From Gonapodya prolifera JEL478 (lineage: Eukaryota; Monoblepharomycota; Monoblepharidomycetes; Monoblepharidales; Gonapodyaceae): 25,988 nucleotides of DNA. A model generated the notes under the pieces. It worked only from the letters and a program-made list of their open reading frames with translations. It ran no database searches and was not told where the DNA came from. How positions within the stretch are numbered: the first letter of the stretch is position 1; each line of letters begins with the position of its first letter. The stretch covers positions 85,901 through 111,888 of the forward strand of contig KQ965840.1 of NCBI GenBank assembly GCA_001574975.1, given 5' to 3'. This document shows, one piece after another, positions 20,501 to 25,988 of the stretch. The position numbers and the translations under genes were made by a program.

Positions 20501-20817
20501 AGCAAAAAGGGAGACTTTCGCGAATTAAGCCACTCTTCGAGTAAATTCCACGGGGATCCAGCCCCTCCCTTTACTTCGAGTGAAGCGGCTCTTTGAAACA
20601 ACCTCCAGTGATGTCCTCCGCGTCGGAATTCCACGACCTTCACAGTGCACAAAAATCACGTCACCCGCGCCTCCCATCGAACGTACCGAAGGTCCGCCTT
20701 CTCCTTCTTACTTCCTTCGACGGCACGTCCGATCGTGACTCGTGGTTTGGTGATTGGCCAGTGCCTCGCGGCACCTGACGAGGTCTTGAAGCGAAAGTAT
20801 CCGAGAGCGGCCGGCAT
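14517..20817 (-). CDS. Ki-67-like protein: FHA domain, PP1-docking motif, long basic repeat tail
   Basis: Seven exons (20817-20687, 20470-20413, 20354-20130, 20067-19264, 19195-19103, 19034-18304, 18240-14517) join in phase to 1922 codons, or 1921 aa. An in-frame TGA lies upstream of the ATG. Residues ~20-115 form an FHA domain with GR (30-31), S-x-x-H (51-54), NG (72-73) and VNG (76-78), the phosphothreonine-binding residues. Residues 426-452 read KSVTFGPFLSPELFD...P..TPLKRG. This matches the RVxF-type PP1-binding segment of animal Ki-67 and RepoMan (V-S/T-F-G, P-E-L-F-D, T-P-L-K-R-G). The motif is split by intron 19035-19102. The remaining ~1450 residues are disordered and rich in Lys, Ala, Glu and Pro, with RGR/KGRRKT AT-hook-like and Aurora/PKA-like sites. 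Expected role: recruiting PP1 to mitotic chromosomes (inference). It could instead be another FHA chromatin protein. Confidence 0.85.
15258..15377. repeat. Tandem 60-bp coding repeat in the Ki-67-like gene
   Basis: CTCCACCTCAGGCTC starts at 15258 and again at 15318, with matching flanks. On the coding (minus) strand this gives two copies of a 20-residue unit with RAKQEPEVEEP and RAKQEPEVEQP preceded by GR-x-R. The unit alternates a basic and an acidic block. Confidence 0.75.
16449..16796. repeat. Tandem 174-bp coding repeat in the Ki-67-like gene
   Basis: On the minus strand, 16796-16623 and 16622-16449 encode two 58-residue units beginning KGRRKTATGRAAK, followed by S-[IV]-E-[DE]-V-Q, A-E-N-[IV]-D and V-G-E-P-x-E-V. 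Three weaker relatives of the basic head lie elsewhere in the protein: KGRRKTTAT, KGRRKIATG and KGRRKTTAA at about residues 1054, 1116 and 1333. The exact 58-residue spacing shows tandem duplication within an older repeat region. Confidence 0.8.
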
Positions 20818-21652
20818 CGTCAGAGTCCACCCGAATGGCGCAAATCAGACGCGAGTGATTCCGATTGGACCGAAAAATGACCTCTGCGCGGCGGCGGATT
20901 CGTGACGGCGGGCAAGAGTGCGGTGAGTGTGGTGCCGCTATTGGGGCGGGAAGTGAAAACGGGCGATCGCTTCTATGGAAATGCGTGGAGTGGTATTCGA
21001 TCTTAGGGAAGTGCGATGGGGCAGCAGCTGCTGCTGATAGGCGAGAATCTTCGTGGTGACTTTGGAGGAGGGGAGTGCAAGGTCGCTGCCCCTGCATTTT
21101 CAAGTGTCAACATTCTTTGTGTCCTTGAAGCTTGACACAGCGACACCGATGAGAATACGGAGAACGCGCTCGGCAGTTTTCATCGTAGAGATGCCTACCG
21201 GGGATTGCGGTCACTGCGAAAGTCGACTAGCCAAGAGGCGGCCTTCCACTCGCCATCTGCATACATAACACCGGAATCGAACAGCAGACGCGTGACAACG
21301 GACGTCCTCTGACATTTCCCGGAGAAAAAGATATGCTTTTCTCTCTTCAGACTGAGGAAAGCGGCCTTGGTTCAATCGAAATTGTCGGAACAAAACATGT
21401 ACACATCAAATTGCACTGACCAAGAAAGAAAGGACCACCCCATATCGGCTTGTAGTACATTCTATGGTCAGCGTAGCAAACTACCCTCCTAAAAGTCAAG
21501 TATGGGGCAAATAGGACCGGTCGACAGCTGTCCACTGTTCGTTCACAATGAAAACTGGCGCATGTATCGACATGTGATCAACGAGATAGGGACATTGGTT
21601 CACATTCAAAGCTTGCGCTGTTCATCTGATTCAAATTCACCATTTTACACAA
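20818..21652. other. Intergenic region upstream of the Ki-67-like gene
   Basis: About 830 bp without a supported gene. Several short open frames exist on both strands, but none has a recognisable domain or consistent exon structure. The part near 20818-21100 is the probable promoter of the minus-strand FHA/PP1 gene. No CCAAT or TATA box could be assigned with confidence. Confidence 0.4.
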
Positions 21653-22085
21653 TTATTTGTAACATATCTCGATGGTATCTTGATCGATTCGACCCGACTA
21701 TATGCAGTCAACGGAACAACCTCCATAACCAAGTACCTAGCTCTGACAAAGTATACGATAATGTTGCCGCCTGCTCCTTTTACCGGATCTGACTTGATGA
21801 GGATCTCAATTTTGGCTTGCGCAAAGTAGCTCTCAAGCTGCGTCACTGTGACGCCAGGTTTGACAGATATACCCTGATAGTACACCCCAGGACCGTTTGT
21901 GTCGTAGAGGTCGTTGAAGAAGGCGGAAGTACCACGTTTTCCGCTCGTTGACCAGAGGTTACTTCTTCAACTTTTTCGTCTTCAAGGTACAGAGAAAGAC
22001 TGACACACCCATTTGCAATAAAGATAAAACTGAAATGGTATTAGCCCTTATTTTACCGTTGCGAAATAGTGCTGTGACCGGCCAT
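21653..22085 (-). CDS. Small hypothetical protein, 92 aa, divergent from actin
   Basis: Three exons (22085-22057, 21961-21757, 21697-21653) sum to 93 codons with matching phases. The second intron (21698-21756, GTATAC...ATATAG) is convincing. The first (21962-22056, GTAAAA...GAAG) has a weak acceptor, so the N-terminus is provisional. The core reads TSAFFNDLYDTNGPGVYYQG then ISVKPGVTVTQLESYFAQAK and IEILIKSDPVKGAGG. It ends GRIDQDTIEICYK. It looks like a compact globular protein without signal peptide or membrane span. No family was recognised. Its start lies 145 bp from the actin start on the other strand. Confidence 0.45.
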
Positions 22086-22229
22086 CGTTTGTTGTCAGAG
22101 GGCTGAGGGCACCTGAGAGTTCTGCCGCCCCAACCAATCTGACCAGGCTGCCCGAGTTTATAAGCATTTGCAAATGAGCCAAGAGTATCGCATACTTTTC
22201 TGCAACAATCACACGACATACACTCACCA
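22086..22229. promoter_or_regulatory. Short bidirectional promoter region, actin / small gene
   Basis: Only 144 bp separate the actin ATG (22230) from the proposed divergent start (22085). A TATA-like TTTATAAG lies at 22157-22164, about 66 bp before the actin ATG on the plus strand. Whether it works as a TATA box is inference. If the first exon of the small gene is wrong, the actin promoter would extend further left. Confidence 0.3.
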
Positions 22230-23909
<1,680 letters not shown>

Positions 23910-24200
23910 TTGAGTTTTATTTGTATTCACCTTGCACGCATCACGAAGTTACCTTGCAGCATTATTTTGAGGGAGTTAAGCTTTTTCAAATTTTGAATAT
24001 ATCACTATTTTCGATCCACAATTGATGATCGACATCGAAATAACTGCGTTGAACACTAATAAGTAAGCCTTCAATTATCTCCTATCTCCAAGCTCAGAAA
24101 AATGCACCGACAAGCTTCCCACAAGTATTGACGTCGATATCCATGTACTAAAACTTTGTTAGATCACAATTCAAACTTCTCGTCTATACTACAATATGAG

Positions 24201-25988
24201 TTAATTGAACGGTTTGTCATCAAACAGAGACCCTCCCATTAGGATGTGGCTCGCCGATTTATTAGATTCCTGCAACTGCTCCTGAGAGTTGGCGCTGTCG
24301 CGCTGAATAGTGTTGTCACTCTGCACAAATCGCATTTGAAATGGTTCAGCCTCGCTCACCCGACAGTTACTCCGAGCAGTGAGCTTACCTCGATTGACAT
24401 TTTGAGCAACCCCATTCCCGGAATCGCACCTTTGTCATCTGGTGCAGCACCTTTCGCAGCCGGCTGCTTACCGCCTCCGAACAACGCGGTAATATTTACA
24501 AAGCTGCTGCCCCTGCCTTCTTGGCTCAGTGTGCTTGCTTTGCGCTCGTAGCCGATTCCAGTTACATCTCGCACACTGATACCTTTCTTCATAGGCAGCA
24601 TGGGGTGCATGGCCACCGAAGTGGGTCTTGTGGATCCTGCCGAGGAACTGTTGGTACCGCCCTCCAACGAAGATACACTTTGCCTTGGAGAAATTCGAGC
24701 GTGTGAATCTTGCCGTCCAGCCGAGATACCGGAAAGCCTCTTGGATGCAGCGTCAGTGAACCCAGCACCTCCGGTGGCATTCACGTTTTGATGTGAGACC
24801 GCTCTGCCTATTTGGGCTGTTGGATGATTGGCACCGGCGTCGGGGGTGCCGCTCAGCATTGATTGCCGTGCTGGTGCCCGCGAGCGACCACTATTGTCGG
24901 CACGGGAGTGAAGAGACGTCGGTGACTCATCAGATATTGGAGACAGCGCATGAGCACCACCAGAGCCCGGCGATCCTTGCTCACTATCCGAGCTACCAAA
25001 CTTCTGGAACTTGTTTCCATTTAAGATGCTGGACCGTTTGGCGTGCTTGCCACTGGGTTCTCGTCGAGTCAATGTTGCACCTCGAATACTTGCTCCACCG
25101 ACACGAGAAACTGACATTCCTACTAATGCCGCAATGTTGGTCAAGGAGTCCGATGTGATTTGGAGCGAGGTCATGGTATTCAAGCCGGGCTTCGTTGGGA
25201 CCGTTGATGCCGGCGTGGAATCAATCACTTCAATTCCCAGACGAGCAATTTCATCGGCGAAGTTCTTGTTAAAGACTGCATAAAAGTGGAAGTGAATATT
25301 GAGACAAAGCCAAATGATTATATTGCGACGATCACTCACGTTTGATAATGTTGCTGTGAAGAGGCCGCATCGCAGGTGGGACCAACTTTTCGTGCGTTAC
25401 GAGTGTGGTTGCAATAATTTGCACCTGTTCATCAATTGACTTCCGCAGCAATGCAACCATTTCTTCTTTGTCGGGATTTTCGGCGAGGTACTCTTCCGAT
25501 AAGAATGCTGTCTTGTACATCGGAACGCCACCGTTCACCGGGGCGTCTACAGCACCGTTTAGCGACATCGTAAAAGGATTTATGTTGAGTGGCTGTTTTG
25601 CCGCGACTTTTATTCCGCTACTTTCAGTTCGTGATTTTGCCTCTTCTGCTGCTGCCATGGCCTCGTATTTGACCGCGAGACCGCTGATCTCTCGATTCTT
25701 GTTAATCATTGCAATAACGGCATTTTCCACCGGACTCAGTTCCACTGTTTTGTGATAGATGACTTCGCTCCGACGAAGGAGTCCAGGGAAACGATTCTCT
25801 GTCACCATAACAGTCTTTTCGGTCCATAGTTCGAGGAATTCGTTGGGTGGCTGTTGCGTGGTCTTCGCTGGGTTGGGTCGAAGCTTCTTCTTAAAAGGCC
25901 TTGTCACTGAGAATACGCAAACTTCATTTCCTTCGAAGTATGAGCGAACAAAGGGCGGTACTTTCTCCATGTCCAGACCCTCATATTC
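24201..25988 (-). CDS. DOCK-family guanine nucleotide exchange factor, C-terminal part (DHR-2)
   Basis: Only the 3' end is in the window. Exons 25988-25340, 25275-24389 and 24320-24201 join in phase to 552 codons, ending in TAA at 24201-24203. The first ~235 residues match the C-terminal half of the DHR-2 domain, which activates Rac/Cdc42-type GTPases. Motifs are VFSVTRPFKK, NEFLELWTEKTVMVTENRFP, GLLRRSEVIYHKTVELSPVE, NPFTMSLNGAVDAPVNGGV and MRPLHSNIIK. The domain then closes with LFNKNFADEIARLGIEV. A ~300-residue Ser/Gly-rich, probably disordered tail follows (RQSVSSLEGGTNSSSAGS, KKGISVRDVTG), a likely site for regulation or partner binding. The 3' end converges on actin, 291 bp away. That 23910-24200 spacer is AT-rich with no gene seen. 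Confidence 0.88.

Overview
The window comes from a eukaryotic nuclear genome. Nearly every gene is interrupted by short GT-AG introns, mostly 52 to 101 nt, often with a visible CTAAC or TACTAAT branch-site sequence. The gene set is a 375-aa actin, a cytochrome-b5-fused front-end desaturase, an ABCG half-transporter, a DOCK-family exchange factor, an F-box fragment and a type-B carboxylesterase fragment. This suits an early-diverging (zoosporic or mucoromycete-like) fungus. That placement is inference; no rRNA or other lineage marker is present.

Layout. 1-410: 5' end of an unknown minus-strand gene. 763-1460: a decayed array of ~112-bp units, each carrying an 11-bp palindrome, lying in front of a dead transposon-like element. 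1646-4656: that element (plus strand), with an H2C2-like zinc segment, an rve integrase core, a chromodomain and a Ulp1-type cysteine protease. It has stop codons, a frameshift and lost catalytic residues. 4821-5276: an unassigned ORF. 5384-5915 (minus): an F-box relic. 6074-7996 (minus): an intact 8-exon front-end desaturase (479 aa). 8557-9600: an ankyrin-type fragment (plus) abutting a decayed carboxylesterase (minus). 9799-11161 (minus): an unknown 410-aa protein. 11533-14096 (minus): an intact 11-exon ABCG half-transporter (622 aa). 14517-20817 (minus): a 7-exon gene for a 1921-aa protein. 21653-22085 (minus): a small unknown protein. 22230-23909 (plus): a 9-exon divergent actin. 24201-25988 (minus): the 3' end of a DOCK-type GEF.

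The most notable locus is the 1921-aa protein. Spliced by hand, it has an N-terminal FHA domain, a PP1-docking motif closely resembling that of animal Ki-67 and RepoMan, and a very long disordered basic/acidic tail with repeated R-R-x-T motifs. This is the layout of Ki-67, a mitotic chromosome-coating protein.

The genes do not form an operon or obvious pathway cluster. The window reads as ordinary fungal chromosome with one decayed transposon segment (about 0.7-5.3 kb) and several degraded gene fragments (5.4-5.9 and 8.5-9.6 kb) between intact housekeeping and signalling genes. Exon models were built by eye. For the desaturase, ABCG, FHA protein, actin, DOCK and 410-aa genes the exon lengths and phases close in frame, which is strong internal support.
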